This document shows, in pieces, positions 26,152-35,075 of a stretch of DNA of 64,000 nt (positions are counted from its first letter, which is position 1; every line of letters starts with the position of its first letter). The notes below the pieces were generated by a model. The model saw only the letters and a program-made list of their open reading frames with translations. It was not told where the DNA came from and did not search any database. The translations under genes and the position numbers were made by a program. The stretch spans positions 13,901-77,900 of the forward strand of contig DHRK01000069.1 of assembly GCA_002410325.1 (NCBI GenBank), given 5' to 3'. Source of the stretch: Syntrophomonas sp. UBA5314 (GTDB lineage Bacteria > Bacillota > Syntrophomonadia > Syntrophomonadales > Syntrophomonadaceae).

Positions 26152-26520
26152 TCAATTACCCAAAAGCATAAGTACCTGTTCCACCAGCAATTCAGGCTCG
26201 GTGGGTTTAACGATATAGACATCGGCACCGGCTTCAAACCCCCGGGTTTTGTCCTGGGCTTCGTCCTCGGTGGAGACGATTATTACCGGCACACTGGCGA
26301 ACTGCTCGTCTTCCCGCAGCCTCTCGATCAACGAATAGCCGTCCATGTTGGGCATATTGATGTCAGTTATGATCATGTCAAAATGGTGGTCGCCACCGTA
26401 TATCTTTTCCAGGGCGTCAGCCCCGTCTACCGCAGTCATTACCTGAAAACCCTGCGATTTCAAAATGTAGCAATGAAAGTTCCTGACCATTTCCGAATCG
26501 TCTACTATCAAAATCTTCAC
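26152..26520 (-). CDS. CheY-like response regulator (second copy)
   Basis: This stand-alone receiver of about 122 residues has ILIVDDSEM, the phospho-acceptor Asp in MIITDINMPNMDG, VIIVSTEDEA and the Lys in IVKPTEP. GTG 26520 has GGGGGGA about 9 bases upstream; TTG 26526 is also possible but sits too close to that site. It lies 14 bases before cheA and 16 bases after cheR. It is closer to CheY/PilG-like receivers than to the copy near cheB, and the two could drive distinct outputs. Confidence 0.9.
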   Translation of the reverse strand: MKILIVDDSEMVRNFHCYILKSQGFQVMTAVDGADALEKIYGGDHHFDMIITDINMPNMDGYSLIERLREDEQFASVPVIIVSTEDEAQDKTRGFEAGADVYIVKPTEPELLVEQVLMLLGN

Positions 26521-26542
26521 CAGCAAAATCCCCCCTACCGAT

Positions 26543-27373
26543 TTAGGCCTGATATACCGTAAATCCGTCGATACGTTTGATCTTAAATGATGTGGTTATG
26601 CGGCTCAGTGACTCGGCATGCCCCAGGAATATATAGCCGCCCCGGTTCAGCATGGTATAAAAACGTTCGACAACCTGTTTTCGGGATTGGTCGTCAAAGT
26701 AGATCAACATATTACGGCAGAATATAAAGTCATAATTTCTCTCACTGCGCAGAGCTTTACGATCCATGAGGTTAACATGCTCAAAGGACACCAGATCGCG
26801 TATTTCCTGCTTAAGCCGGTACATGCCGCCGCCCAGACGGTTAAAATAGCGCTCCAGGTAGTCCGGTGGAACATCCTTTACCGAGCGTGAATCATATTCG
26901 GCTTTTAGAGCGGCCGAAAGAACATTTTCGTCAATATCAACACCCTTGACCAGGACATTCCAGGATGTAAAGTCATCCACCATTTCCCGCAAAATGATAG
27001 CCAGGGTATAGGGTTCCTCGCCGGATGAACAGGCAGCTGAAAACACGCGCAGGGTGTTATCCCCACGGGCCCGTTTTTTCTCCAAAGTTTCCTGCAGACA
27101 ATTCTCACCAAATACCGCCAGCTGTTCAAACTCCCTGAAGAAGTAAGTCTCATTTACCGTGATCAGGTTGATCAAGTCCTGAAATTCGCGGTTGTCCCGA
27201 TCGAACATTTTTAAATAGCGGATGTATTCCGCCACTTTATGAATATCCCGCTGCTCCATACGCTTTTGAATGCGTTTTTTAAAGTAATAAATTTTGTTTT
27301 CTCCGAACTGCATGCCGGTTCTTTCATAGATCAGATTGCGCAGGTTGATAAAATCCTCAATAGATAGTTCCAA
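26543..27373 (-). CDS. cheR: CheR chemoreceptor glutamate methyltransferase
   Basis: This 276-residue SAM-dependent methyltransferase has the CheR N-terminal helical domain (GMQFGENKIYYFKKRIQKRM), then the SAM fold with VNETYFFRE, FSAACSSGEEPYTLAI, KGVDIDENVLSAA and FIFCRNMLIYFD. It lacks the C-terminal VIxx tetrad-binding extensions of long CheRs. It starts at TTG with GAGGTGAAG upstream, 11 bases after the HEAT gene. Its substrates should be the three cytosolic receptors. Confidence 0.94.
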   Translation of the reverse strand: MELSIEDFINLRNLIYERTGMQFGENKIYYFKKRIQKRMEQRDIHKVAEYIRYLKMFDRDNREFQDLINLITVNETYFFREFEQLAVFGENCLQETLEKKRARGDNTLRVFSAACSSGEEPYTLAIILREMVDDFTSWNVLVKGVDIDENVLSAALKAEYDSRSVKDVPPDYLERYFNRLGGGMYRLKQEIRDLVSFEHVNLMDRKALRSERNYDFIFCRNMLIYFDDQSRKQVVERFYTMLNRGGYIFLGHAESLSRITTSFKIKRIDGFTVYQA

Positions 27374-27384
27374 TCAACTTCACC

Positions 27385-28452
27385 TCATCTGCTAACTTGC
27401 TGTAGAGATTTCTGGATGGCATCTTGAATATCTTCATCCTGGACTCTGCCCAATAAGTCTTTAAGGATCGGCCGGGCTTCCGGCCGTCCCAACCGGCCAA
27501 GTCCCTCAATAGCCCCCAGGACCAGCAGTCGGTCCTCACTTTCGATGTGGGACAACAGCGCATCCAGGATGGCCTCATTTTTAAACTGACCCAGGAAGAC
27601 CAGCAATTCATACTTGTTAATGGAATTGATATCACTGCTAATAAAATCGAAGATTTGAGCCAGCATATCGTCGTTCAACTGCCCCGGGGAGGTTCTTTCT
27701 AGAATGCCTTGAAGAGTGTTGATGATCTCTTTGGTTAGAAGTTTGCCTTTGGAGGTCATCAAAGAGAGAATAAACGGCAGCGTATCGGTTCCACCTTGTT
27801 TGGCCATATACTTGAGATAGGAAAAGAGCTCCAGGCCTTTCACCGCATCGGGGTTGGGAAACAGGCGGGCCACGATTTCCCGGGATTGTTCATCGCCGAT
27901 TTTGGCCAGGGCCTCCAGGCAGGTGCAGCGAAGCAGCAGGTTTTCGGCCTTCTCCAAAACGGCGTTTATAGCCGGGGTCTGCTCGGAGGTTCCCAGGTTG
28001 CCCAGGTATTCCACCGCAGTGATGATAATGTTGATATCGCTATCATTCAGGAAACACACCATATAAGGAGCTACTTCCTCGGTTCTCAACTGGTAGAGGA
28101 TGTCCAGGGCAAATTTGCGCACGTCTTTATCCGCATCCTCCATCAAGGGTTCTAAATAAGCGGCGACTTCATCTCTCCGGGTAGACACAATGTCGATTAT
28201 GGCGTTACGGATAAAGGCATCATCGCTGCGCAATAAGGGAAGCAGTTTTTGCACCAGAGCAAGATCCTGAATTTGAGGTATGTTATTGACAATTACTTCT
28301 CTAACAAAAACGGACTTTTCCCGCTGGATGTGTTCAATCAACAGGTCAAGTCCTCCGCATATACCCTCAAAAACTATGTCTTCTACAGCAAAGGCACGAT
28401 CTTTTTCATCTTCCGACTGCAATCCCTGGATTATCTCAGAATGGTCTGGCAA
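27385..28452 (-). CDS. HEAT-repeat scaffold protein, first gene of the chemosensory operon
   Basis: This 355-residue all-helical protein is built of HEAT-like repeats of about 30-35 residues, for example LLPLLRSDDAFIRNAIIDIV, LEPLMEDADKDVRKFALDIL and ILKDLLGRVQDEDIQDAIQ. I chose TTG 28452 with GGGGGGGA 5 bases upstream. HEAT proteins serve as protein-protein scaffolds. Similar genes occur beside some Frz/Che-type systems, but a specific partner cannot be named. Its first position and tight spacing to cheR (11 bases) tie it to the signalling complex. Confidence 0.85.
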   Translation of the reverse strand: MPDHSEIIQGLQSEDEKDRAFAVEDIVFEGICGGLDLLIEHIQREKSVFVREVIVNNIPQIQDLALVQKLLPLLRSDDAFIRNAIIDIVSTRRDEVAAYLEPLMEDADKDVRKFALDILYQLRTEEVAPYMVCFLNDSDINIIITAVEYLGNLGTSEQTPAINAVLEKAENLLLRCTCLEALAKIGDEQSREIVARLFPNPDAVKGLELFSYLKYMAKQGGTDTLPFILSLMTSKGKLLTKEIINTLQGILERTSPGQLNDDMLAQIFDFISSDINSINKYELLVFLGQFKNEAILDALLSHIESEDRLLVLGAIEGLGRLGRPEARPILKDLLGRVQDEDIQDAIQKSLQQVSR

Positions 28453-28649
28453 ATGATCCCCCCCCAATCTCAACAATAAAGCATATCTTTTATCCCCAAG
28501 GTTTAACAGCTACAGAAAGGTTCCCAGATTGTGGCAGTTTTGGGTTCTGGAACATTTTAATCAGATTTGTAATTTTAGTAAAATTTGTCTTCGGACCATA
28601 GACAGAAAAGCAAAAATGACAGCCCTGCGAATACTATTCTTCTCTTTAA

Positions 28650-28677
28650 ATATCGTCCTTAGGTTTAAGGCGCTTTA
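28650..28677 (-). promoter_or_regulatory. Candidate sigma-28 (SigD/FliA) promoter of the chemosensory operon
   Basis: On the minus strand TAAA (28677-28674), a 16-base spacer and GACGATAT (28657-28650) match the motility sigma consensus TAAA-N15/16-GCCGATAT with one mismatch in the -10. The predicted transcript starts near 28640, about 190 bases before the HEAT gene. If real, the operon is under motility-sigma control although no flagellar gene is in the window. The rest of the 28453-28860 gap shows no gene. Confidence 0.4.
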
Positions 28678-28786
28678 GGCCCATAGGTCCCGGGTTCTTG
28701 TTTTGTCGGTCATCAATGACTTATTTGCACTTTTTCCCGCCTACATTGCCGGTATTTATTCTTCCTTGTCCAGTAGGCCGTTACAA

Positions 28787-28813
28787 TTATCGACATTAGG
28801 GAATGAATTGTTA
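28787..28813 (-). promoter_or_regulatory. Second, weaker sigma-28-like site
   Basis: On the minus strand TAAC (28813-28810), 15 bases and GTCGATAA (28794-28787) form a weaker match than the site at 28650-28677. It may be an alternative promoter or chance in AT-rich sequence. Confidence 0.25.
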
Positions 28814-28859
28814 AATTTTACAGGCCTTTTGCACTAGTTAATTATAGTTAATTGTTCAG

Positions 28860-28896
28860 AAAATAATGAAACCGCCCTTTGAAGAAAGAGCGGTTT
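28860..28896 (-). terminator. Rho-independent terminator after the 48-residue ORF
   Basis: On the minus strand AAACCGC and GCGGTTT pair, extended by CTTT/AAAG, and are followed by CATTATTTTC. It lies 12 bases after the stop of the small ORF and closes the transcript from manC. Confidence 0.75.
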
Positions 28897-28908
28897 AAAG
28901 CAGTTCTG

Positions 28909-29055
28909 TTATTTCGCCAGTTCCTCGGCTAAAGCCCGGCTTTTTTCGGACAATACCAGCGCAATATGTGCTGCGTCCTTGTTTTTCCCCAGAATAAGAG
29001 TGGAAGCCAATTCGGCAAAAAGCTTTTTCAACTCTAAAAACAACTTGGTGATCAT
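28909..29055 (-). CDS. Small helical hypothetical protein, 48 aa
   Basis: The ATG at 29055 has GGGGAGG 9 bases upstream and a clean terminator follows the stop, which supports a genuine small gene. The product is two amphipathic helices joined at GKNKD. The layout (helix, short loop, helix with VLSEKSRALAEEL) recalls Spo0E-like phosphatases, but the diagnostic SQxLD motif is missing, so I do not assign it. It lies 114 bases downstream of manC and is probably cotranscribed. Confidence 0.55.
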   Translation of the reverse strand: MITKLFLELKKLFAELASTLILGKNKDAAHIALVLSEKSRALAEELAK

Positions 29056-29169
29056 AGGGAAATACCTCCCCTCTCCCGGTCCTAATTTCACCGCAAAAGT
29101 TTTATATATAGATTTTATTCAAAACCTTGCCCATTTTCAACATGAATCCAATACCAGGTTTAAATGTTC

Positions 29170-30213
29170 TCATAGCAGTACGTCACGCCCCTCGGCAACC
29201 AGCAGATCCACCATCTTTTTTACCTGCTGCGATTTTTCCTTGGAGCAGATGAAAATGACATCCCGGGTTTCGACAACGATCAGCCCGTCAACTTCCAGGA
29301 GAGCTACCGTCTTTTCGGTTTGTTTGACCAGGCAGTCTTTGACTCCCAGGGCCAATATATCGTCACCGACCATTACATTGCCATTTTGATCGGTATCAAG
29401 CAACTCGGCCAGGGCCTTCCAGCTGCCTACATCGCTCCATCCAAAATCCCCCCTTACCATGGCCACCCGCCGGCACTTTTCCGCGATGGCATAGTCCAGG
29501 CTTATATCAGGAAGAAAAGAGTAATGGCTGAGATAATGTTCATATCCCTGCATGATAAGCTCGTATACCCGGGGGAGATGTTTACGATACTCTTCCCGCC
29601 AGACATCGATTCTGGCAAAAAACATACCCGAATTCCAGTAGTAGCTGCCCGCTTCCAGGTAGGCCAGAGCAGTAGTCAAATCCGGCTTCTCTTTAAAGGC
29701 ATACACCTGGTAGGCGTCAGACAACCCGGGCAGCTGTTCACCCCTATGTATATATCCGTAACCGGTCTCCGGGTAGGCGGGCGGTATCCCTACCGTGGTC
29801 AGATATCCCCGGGATGCGCTTTCCACCGCCCTGGTCAGGACCTTTTGATAGGCATGGGTGTCTCTGATATAGTGATCAGCCGGGAAGATGGCCATTACCT
29901 CGGCCGGATCCGCGTCCAGACAAGCGGCCAGGGCCAGTCCTACGGCGGGAGCCGTGTTTCGGCCGGCCGGCTCACAGATTATCTTGATATGGTGATGCTG
30001 GCCGGCCTCCAACATTATTTTCCTGATCATTTCTGCTTGATTTTTTACGGTAATAATAAGGGTTTCCGAAGTGAAATCAGGGTCAAGGCGATCAACAGTA
30101 TGTTCAAGCATAGATTTGTTGCCGAAAAAAGAGCATAATTGTTTGGGTTTGTCACTGCGGCTTTCCGGCCAGAGACGAATACCCTTTCCTCCCGCTAAAA
30201 TAACGGCTTTCAC
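29170..30213 (-). CDS. manC: Mannose-1-phosphate guanylyltransferase
   Basis: This 347-residue nucleotidyltransferase makes GDP-mannose from mannose 1-phosphate and GTP. Visible motifs are ILAGGKGIRLWPESR at the N-terminus, EPAGRNTAPAVGLA, IFPADHYI, VYAFKEKPD, YYWNSGMFF and FGWSDVGSW, all typical of the ManC/GMP family. The C-terminus ends after the short left-handed beta-helix, with no phosphomannose isomerase domain. It is divergent from the glycosyltransferase-GH130 fusion across a 166-base promoter region, so GDP-mannose supply is likely dedicated to that locus. Confidence 0.94.
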   Translation of the reverse strand: MKAVILAGGKGIRLWPESRSDKPKQLCSFFGNKSMLEHTVDRLDPDFTSETLIITVKNQAEMIRKIMLEAGQHHHIKIICEPAGRNTAPAVGLALAACLDADPAEVMAIFPADHYIRDTHAYQKVLTRAVESASRGYLTTVGIPPAYPETGYGYIHRGEQLPGLSDAYQVYAFKEKPDLTTALAYLEAGSYYWNSGMFFARIDVWREEYRKHLPRVYELIMQGYEHYLSHYSFLPDISLDYAIAEKCRRVAMVRGDFGWSDVGSWKALAELLDTDQNGNVMVGDDILALGVKDCLVKQTEKTVALLEVDGLIVVETRDVIFICSKEKSQQVKKMVDLLVAEGRDVLL

Positions 30214-30251
30214 GAGCCTTCCCCCCTAATCTCTTCTTAAATGATATAATA

Positions 30252-30257
30252 ATTATA
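30252..30257 (-). promoter_or_regulatory. Candidate -10 element for manC
   Basis: A perfect TATAAT on the minus strand lies 38 bases before the manC ATG. No good -35 is visible at 17-19 bases, so it is only a candidate. The divergent 30214-30379 gap is AT-rich and presumably also holds the promoter of the fusion gene. Confidence 0.3.
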
Positions 30258-30379
30258 CAATTCTTGGGCATATATTGCCTAACACAAGCACAAAATAATG
30301 GGTTATGCTAATCGTATAACGAGCTTAAAATAACAATTAGCGGTTTGGCTTTAATTGTTGTTCCCCGGGAGGTAGAATT

Positions 30380-33300
30380 TTGTCATTGGATAAAACTGAA
30401 ATCTTGTTTGATCAGGGCATTGCCGAGGCTTTAAATCAAGCCCGTACTTTGCCGGAAGTCGATTTGGTGATAGCCGTCCCTTTTTATAATGAAAAGGATA
30501 CTCTATCCCAGGTCTTATCAAGTGTTCAGATAGGTCTACGCGGCATTCAGCCTTTACGGGCGGCACTTATGCTGTGTGTCGGAGACCCGGCCGGCTCAGA
30601 GGTTCTGGAAACGATGCAAGAAGCCGAATTTGACATCCCTCATATTGAATTTCTCATGAAACCGGGAGCCAATGGCCGCGGAGCCAGCATACGGGCCATA
30701 CTTGAAATATGCCGGGTCCTGGAAGCAGATGTCGTTATTCTGGCCGCCGACCTCAAACAGATAGATGAGCGAGGATTTCAACCGGAATGGGTCAACCGCC
30801 TTTTAGAACCTATCCGGGGAGACTACGATCTATCTCTGGCGGTTTTCGAGCGCCATCATAATGAAGATGTGGTGGGCAGCCTTTTTGCCTCCCCCCTCCT
30901 GGAAGCCTTCTATAAAGTCCATCTAAGAGATCCCTTGAGCGGCGTTTACGCCATATCCCACGACCTTCTGGAGGACTACTGCCTGGAAATCAAGTTCTGG
31001 ACTGACATAACCCAGGGCTATGGCATCGACCCCTGGATGGTAACCCGGGCGGTAATATGGCAGGATAAGATCTGCGAAGTCCAGCTGGGCGCCAAACTCA
31101 GTTCAGCCAGCCTGGAAAAGATAAACTTCATTTTCAAGGAGATAGCGGAAGCCCTTTTTACCTGCATAAAGAGGGATGTGAAATTCTGGACCAAACGCCA
31201 GCCGGTGGTAAAGTACCCTGATCATTACGGGAATGGATGGGCCGATCAGCCCTTTATGGTTGAAGATATGTCGCACGCGCTCACCATGGCCTTTAAGCGC
31301 TACTACGAACAGTACCACCGCCTGTATGAACAGGCGCTGCCTGCACCTTTAAATGCGGAAATAGAAAAAACCGTTGCCAGCCTGGCAGGTTTTACCAAAA
31401 CCGGCGGACTGAGCAGTGAGACCTGGGCTGACCTGGTTTACAATTTCCTGCTTGAATACAGCTTTAATCCCACCCTGCAGGCTGACGACCTCTTGAACGC
31501 CCTGACCTTTGCCTTTGACGGCAGGCTGGCCCAATATATGAGCGAATCCCAATTTTTAGACGATACCTGGCCGGGAAAAAAAGATCCGCCCCGGCTCTCT
31601 CAGTTCCTGGAAGCCGCCGCCTACAGCCAAAAAGAATCCCAAAAGCAGTGTTTTGTCCAGCTCTGGAATGCTTTTTACGACAAGTGGGTTCACAAGGCGA
31701 TTGAAAGCAAACCCCCCTTGACCCCCACCTACTACCTGGAGTTTATTCCCGGGCTGCCGGTTATTCTGCCCAAACAGATTGAAGGCAAAGGCCAAAAGGT
31801 GGTTTGGACGGAGGCCGTGTTTAACAAACTGCAGGCCCGCTATCAGGAAGCATTCAATCATTATATCCTGGCGCGCCTGCCGGGGAACGAATCTTTGGAA
31901 CCCTCATACCTCAAACCACCGGCGGCTGTTTTACCGCCGACATTTTATATCCAAAAAATTCAAGACCTGATGGGCAAGCTGGAACAGTGCCTGGAATCAC
32001 TGCTTCCCGGAGATCTTTATACGGAGGAAGGCACGGCCCAGTTTGTTGACGCGATCTTTTCCCTTAAGCCTTTTCCCAAGATATTTACCGTAAAAACCGA
32101 AGTTCTGGAAGAAATGCTGCTGCGCTTTCCCCCGCTGAATGTAATGATACCGGCCGGCTGCCGGACCGCTCGGGAATTGATCGAAAAGCTGGGTGCCCGT
32201 GATGCCGTCACCCTGGCCAACCTGCTGGAAAACCGCAAATATTCGGATCGAGCCTTACTGTGGATCCTCGATATCCTTACCCCTGAAAAGATGGACTTCG
32301 TAGAAATAAAACCGATAATTCTGGGGCCCAAGCTTCTGGATGACGCGGTCAGCCAGGCCAGTATATCGGACCTTAACAAAATAACCACCCGGATAACGGT
32401 CAATCACTTGAGCAAAGGACTCGGCGGCGCCTATCCGCGCCTGCGCTTCTTTTTGTACATCCTGCGCCATATTATGATCGCCCAGGACTATTCCCACCTG
32501 TGGAAGACCTATGCCCGGGAAAGAAAAAACCTGGGGGATAAGCTCCGCCACTCCCTTATCGGGCTCTATCACACCACGGCTTTTTCCGCCCACAACATTT
32601 TTGAAAACATGCATCATCGTTCGTTAGTCAGTTTCCTCAAAGACTTGATACCGTGCCTGGAAACCCGCGGCGAGCTCGAAACAGCCCAAGCTCTGCAATT
32701 GTTGGTCGACGGCTACGGCTTGAGCCAGGTGCTTGATGACGGAACCTTTTTGCCCTGTTCAGCCTGGACCTGGGCCAGCTACAGCTATAAAGGGGGCAAG
32801 GGCCTTCCCACGCCCATGTCCAGTCATGTTGAAGAAAAATGGTTCAACCACGATCTGCTGGAAGAGCTCCAGTCGGAGTTGGGCTACCAGTTGGACGATA
32901 TCAGCCAGTTGGTTATACAGCTCATTGGAGAGGGCCGGGCCAGTGAGAATCTGCTCGACATCCTGGTGGGGGTTAAACCATCCGATGTCACCGTAGTGCC
33001 CCAGGATCTGGTCGAATTCCCCCCCGCCCTTCCGCTGCAGCGCGCCCCCAACAATCCGCTGCTGCTTCCCATTAAGGACCACACCTGGGAGAGCAGATAC
33101 GTGTTAAACGCCGCTACCGTTAGAATAAGGGGTAAGGTATATATTCTTTACCGCGCCTTCGGTGAGGATGAAATATCCCGCATCGGCCTGGCCGTAAGCG
33201 ACGGCTATCATATTCTGGAGAGGCTTGATACGCCGGTTTTCGCTCCGGCCAATGAAAATGAAAGACGCGGCTGTGAGGATCCCCGGGTGGTAATCATCGA

Positions 33301-34021
33301 TGGAGAGTTGATTATGCTATATACCGCCTATGACGGCCAGGTGGCTCAAATTGCCGCAGCTTCCATTCCGGTTGAGGATTTTGTCAACTACCGGTTTGAG
33401 AAGTGGAAGCGGATTGGACTCGCTTTCAACGGGATCTGGGACAAAGACGCCATCCTGTTCCCGGAACGAATAAACGGCAAATATGTAATTTACCACCGCA
33501 TCGAGCCCAGTGTATGGGTATCCTACCTCGATAAGCTGGCTTTTCCAGCCCCCAAAGAAAACCATGCCATAATATTCGGTCCCCGCTCGGGTTATATGTG
33601 GGATTCATTGAAGATTGGCGCGGGGACTCAACCGATTAAAACCGAATTTGGCTGGTTGATGATCTATCATGGGGTGGATCGCAAGCTGGTCTATCGCCTG
33701 GGGGTTATCCTGGTTGACTACCAGAACCCGGAACGGCTGTTGTACCGCTCACCCAATCCCATCCTCTCCCCGGAAGCGCAATGCGAACTGGGTTCAGAGG
33801 GAACCTGCTGGGTTCCCAATGTGGTTTTCACCTGCGGAGCAGTGCCGGCCGAAGACAAGGAAACGCTGGGAGCCGATGATGAGCTTCTGGTCTATTACGG
33901 GGCGGCCGACACTTATGTTTGCCTGGCTTCGGCTAAAGTTGGCGATCTCATCCCGGAATCCATAAGAAACAGCATTCTACAAAGACGTCAGTCAACTTTA
34001 GATGTCAAAGATAAAGGGTAA
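30380..34021 (+). CDS. Fusion of a GT-A glycosyltransferase and a GH130 mannoside phosphorylase (1213 aa)
   Basis: This starts at TTG with GGGAGG 7 bases upstream. Residues 1-290 are a GT-A fold resembling GT81/GT2 enzymes such as glucosyl-3-phosphoglycerate synthase: IAVPFYNEKDTL (31-42), KPGANGRGAS (94-103), the metal-site region ILAADLKQID, and DPLSGVYAIS. Residues about 290-890 are helical and unrecognised. Residues about 895-1205 form a GH130 five-bladed propeller: NAATVRIRGKVYILYRA from N910, CEDPRV with the catalytic Asp D967, KDAILFPERINGKYVIYHRI, GWLMIYHGVD and ELLVYYGAADTY. GH130 enzymes phosphorolyse or hydrolyse beta-mannosides. Synthesis and turnover of a mannoside by one protein is inferred. 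Confidence 0.88.
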   Translation: MSLDKTEILFDQGIAEALNQARTLPEVDLVIAVPFYNEKDTLSQVLSSVQIGLRGIQPLRAALMLCVGDPAGSEVLETMQEAEFDIPHIEFLMKPGANGRGASIRAILEICRVLEADVVILAADLKQIDERGFQPEWVNRLLEPIRGDYDLSLAVFERHHNEDVVGSLFASPLLEAFYKVHLRDPLSGVYAISHDLLEDYCLEIKFWTDITQGYGIDPWMVTRAVIWQDKICEVQLGAKLSSASLEKINFIFKEIAEALFTCIKRDVKFWTKRQPVVKYPDHYGNGWADQPFMVEDMSHALTMAFKRYYEQYHRLYEQALPAPLNAEIEKTVASLAGFTKTGGLSSETWADLVYNFLLEYSFNPTLQADDLLNALTFAFDGRLAQYMSESQFLDDTWPGKKDPPRLSQFLEAAAYSQKESQKQCFVQLWNAFYDKWVHKAIESKPPLTPTYYLEFIPGLPVILPKQIEGKGQKVVWTEAVFNKLQARYQEAFNHYILARLPGNESLEPSYLKPPAAVLPPTFYIQKIQDLMGKLEQCLESLLPGDLYTEEGTAQFVDAIFSLKPFPKIFTVKTEVLEEMLLRFPPLNVMIPAGCRTARELIEKLGARDAVTLANLLENRKYSDRALLWILDILTPEKMDFVEIKPIILGPKLLDDAVSQASISDLNKITTRITVNHLSKGLGGAYPRLRFFLYILRHIMIAQDYSHLWKTYARERKNLGDKLRHSLIGLYHTTAFSAHNIFENMHHRSLVSFLKDLIPCLETRGELETAQALQLLVDGYGLSQVLDDGTFLPCSAWTWASYSYKGGKGLPTPMSSHVEEKWFNHDLLEELQSELGYQLDDISQLVIQLIGEGRASENLLDILVGVKPSDVTVVPQDLVEFPPALPLQRAPNNPLLLPIKDHTWESRYVLNAATVRIRGKVYILYRAFGEDEISRIGLAVSDGYHILERLDTPVFAPANENERRGCEDPRVVIIDGELIMLYTAYDGQVAQIAAASIPVEDFVNYRFEKWKRIGLAFNGIWDKDAILFPERINGKYVIYHRIEPSVWVSYLDKLAFPAPKENHAIIFGPRSGYMWDSLKIGAGTQPIKTEFGWLMIYHGVDRKLVYRLGVILVDYQNPERLLYRSPNPILSPEAQCELGSEGTCWVPNVVFTCGAVPAEDKETLGADDELLVYYGAADTYVCLASAKVGDLIPESIRNSILQRRQSTLDVKDKG

Positions 34022-34024
34022 AAT

Positions 34025-35071
34025 CTAATTCAGATTAAGCCAGTTGATAAGCCGGGTGCACATAAGCAGGGAAAGCAGAGACTCGGCTCCCTGATTGCGG
34101 TTTAGCCCCGAAGGAATCAGGGCGTCGTAACAGCCTCCGCTGCCCGGGTCGTAAAGCGGCAGGGCATTGATATTATGGCCGCGATACCAGCGGAAGGCGG
34201 TATATACCCTTTGCCGGTAAGCACTCTGGCCGGTCGCCAGGTAAGCCTCGGCAAAGGCCAGGGCGGTAGAACAGGCGTCAACCGGCTGTTGATCATAGTC
34301 GGAACATATCCCTCCCCGACTCCACCAGGCCTGATTGCCCACAATGTTCAGATAACCCCTCTTAAAGAGATTATCGCTGAGGAACCCCAGGCTCTCCTCC
34401 CCTACCTCGAGCGCCCGGTGATCACCGGTGGCCCGGTAAAAAGCCAGCAGGGACTGGGGCATAATTCCGTTGCAATAAGTCAGGCGATCTTCGAACCACC
34501 GCCAACCCGGGACGCTGTTTTGGCAATAGGTACTTAGCAGGGCTTCGCCGTATTTTAAGGCCAACTCCCGGTAGAAACGCTCCGCTTCAGTTCTCTGAAT
34601 AAGACGGCTTAACCCAAGCAGCACATAGGCCATGGAGCGTAGGCATCGCATGTCCTGCATACCGGGCAGAGTGCGCCTGACCATAAACCTTCCCCAATTA
34701 CGCACCCTATCACTCTGGTCCAGGGCCGCCAGGCAGCAGGCTAAAAAAGCCCGCCCCCGGCTGTCCTGTGAGTCAAGGGTGGGTAGGAAACACCCATCCA
34801 GCAAGAGATTATGCCAGCTTCCGTCCGGCTGCCAGGCCTGCTCCAAAAATCCCATATAAATGCGGCATAAATTGTCCCGCTCCGGGCCCTCCTCCATCCT
34901 CAGGGAAACCAGGAGAGCCCGGGCATTGTCGTCCAACGTATAGCCGCTCCGGGGATCGGGGAGCGGGCCGATGGAAAACTGGAGCATGCCGATATGATCG
35001 GTCATGTTCTTAAGATGCCGGTAGTCCATATGCTCCAGTAATATGGTTCGATCTGCTTCTTGATGAGCCAT
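34025..35071 (-). CDS. (Alpha/alpha)6-barrel glycoside-processing-like protein
   Basis: This 348-residue helical protein has repeated Trp/Tyr/Asp-rich helix ends, as in (alpha/alpha)6 glycosidases and epimerases: GYTLDDNARALLVSLRM, PGWRWFEDRLTYCNGIMPQS and FRWYRGHNINALPLYDPGSG. The closing QGAESLLSLLM is typical of proteins found beside, or fused to, GT4 transferases at GH130 loci. No signal peptide is present, so it acts in the cytosol. It starts 4 bases after the GT4 stop and converges on the fusion gene with only 3 bases between stop codons. The exact reaction is unknown. Confidence 0.75.
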   Translation of the reverse strand: MAHQEADRTILLEHMDYRHLKNMTDHIGMLQFSIGPLPDPRSGYTLDDNARALLVSLRMEEGPERDNLCRIYMGFLEQAWQPDGSWHNLLLDGCFLPTLDSQDSRGRAFLACCLAALDQSDRVRNWGRFMVRRTLPGMQDMRCLRSMAYVLLGLSRLIQRTEAERFYRELALKYGEALLSTYCQNSVPGWRWFEDRLTYCNGIMPQSLLAFYRATGDHRALEVGEESLGFLSDNLFKRGYLNIVGNQAWWSRGGICSDYDQQPVDACSTALAFAEAYLATGQSAYRQRVYTAFRWYRGHNINALPLYDPGSGGCYDALIPSGLNRNQGAESLLSLLMCTRLINWLNLN

Positions 35072-35075
35072 AACC

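Noticed and set aside
29320..30138. Plus-strand 272-codon ORF opposite manC
   Set aside because: Antisense shadow of a well-supported guanylyltransferase gene.
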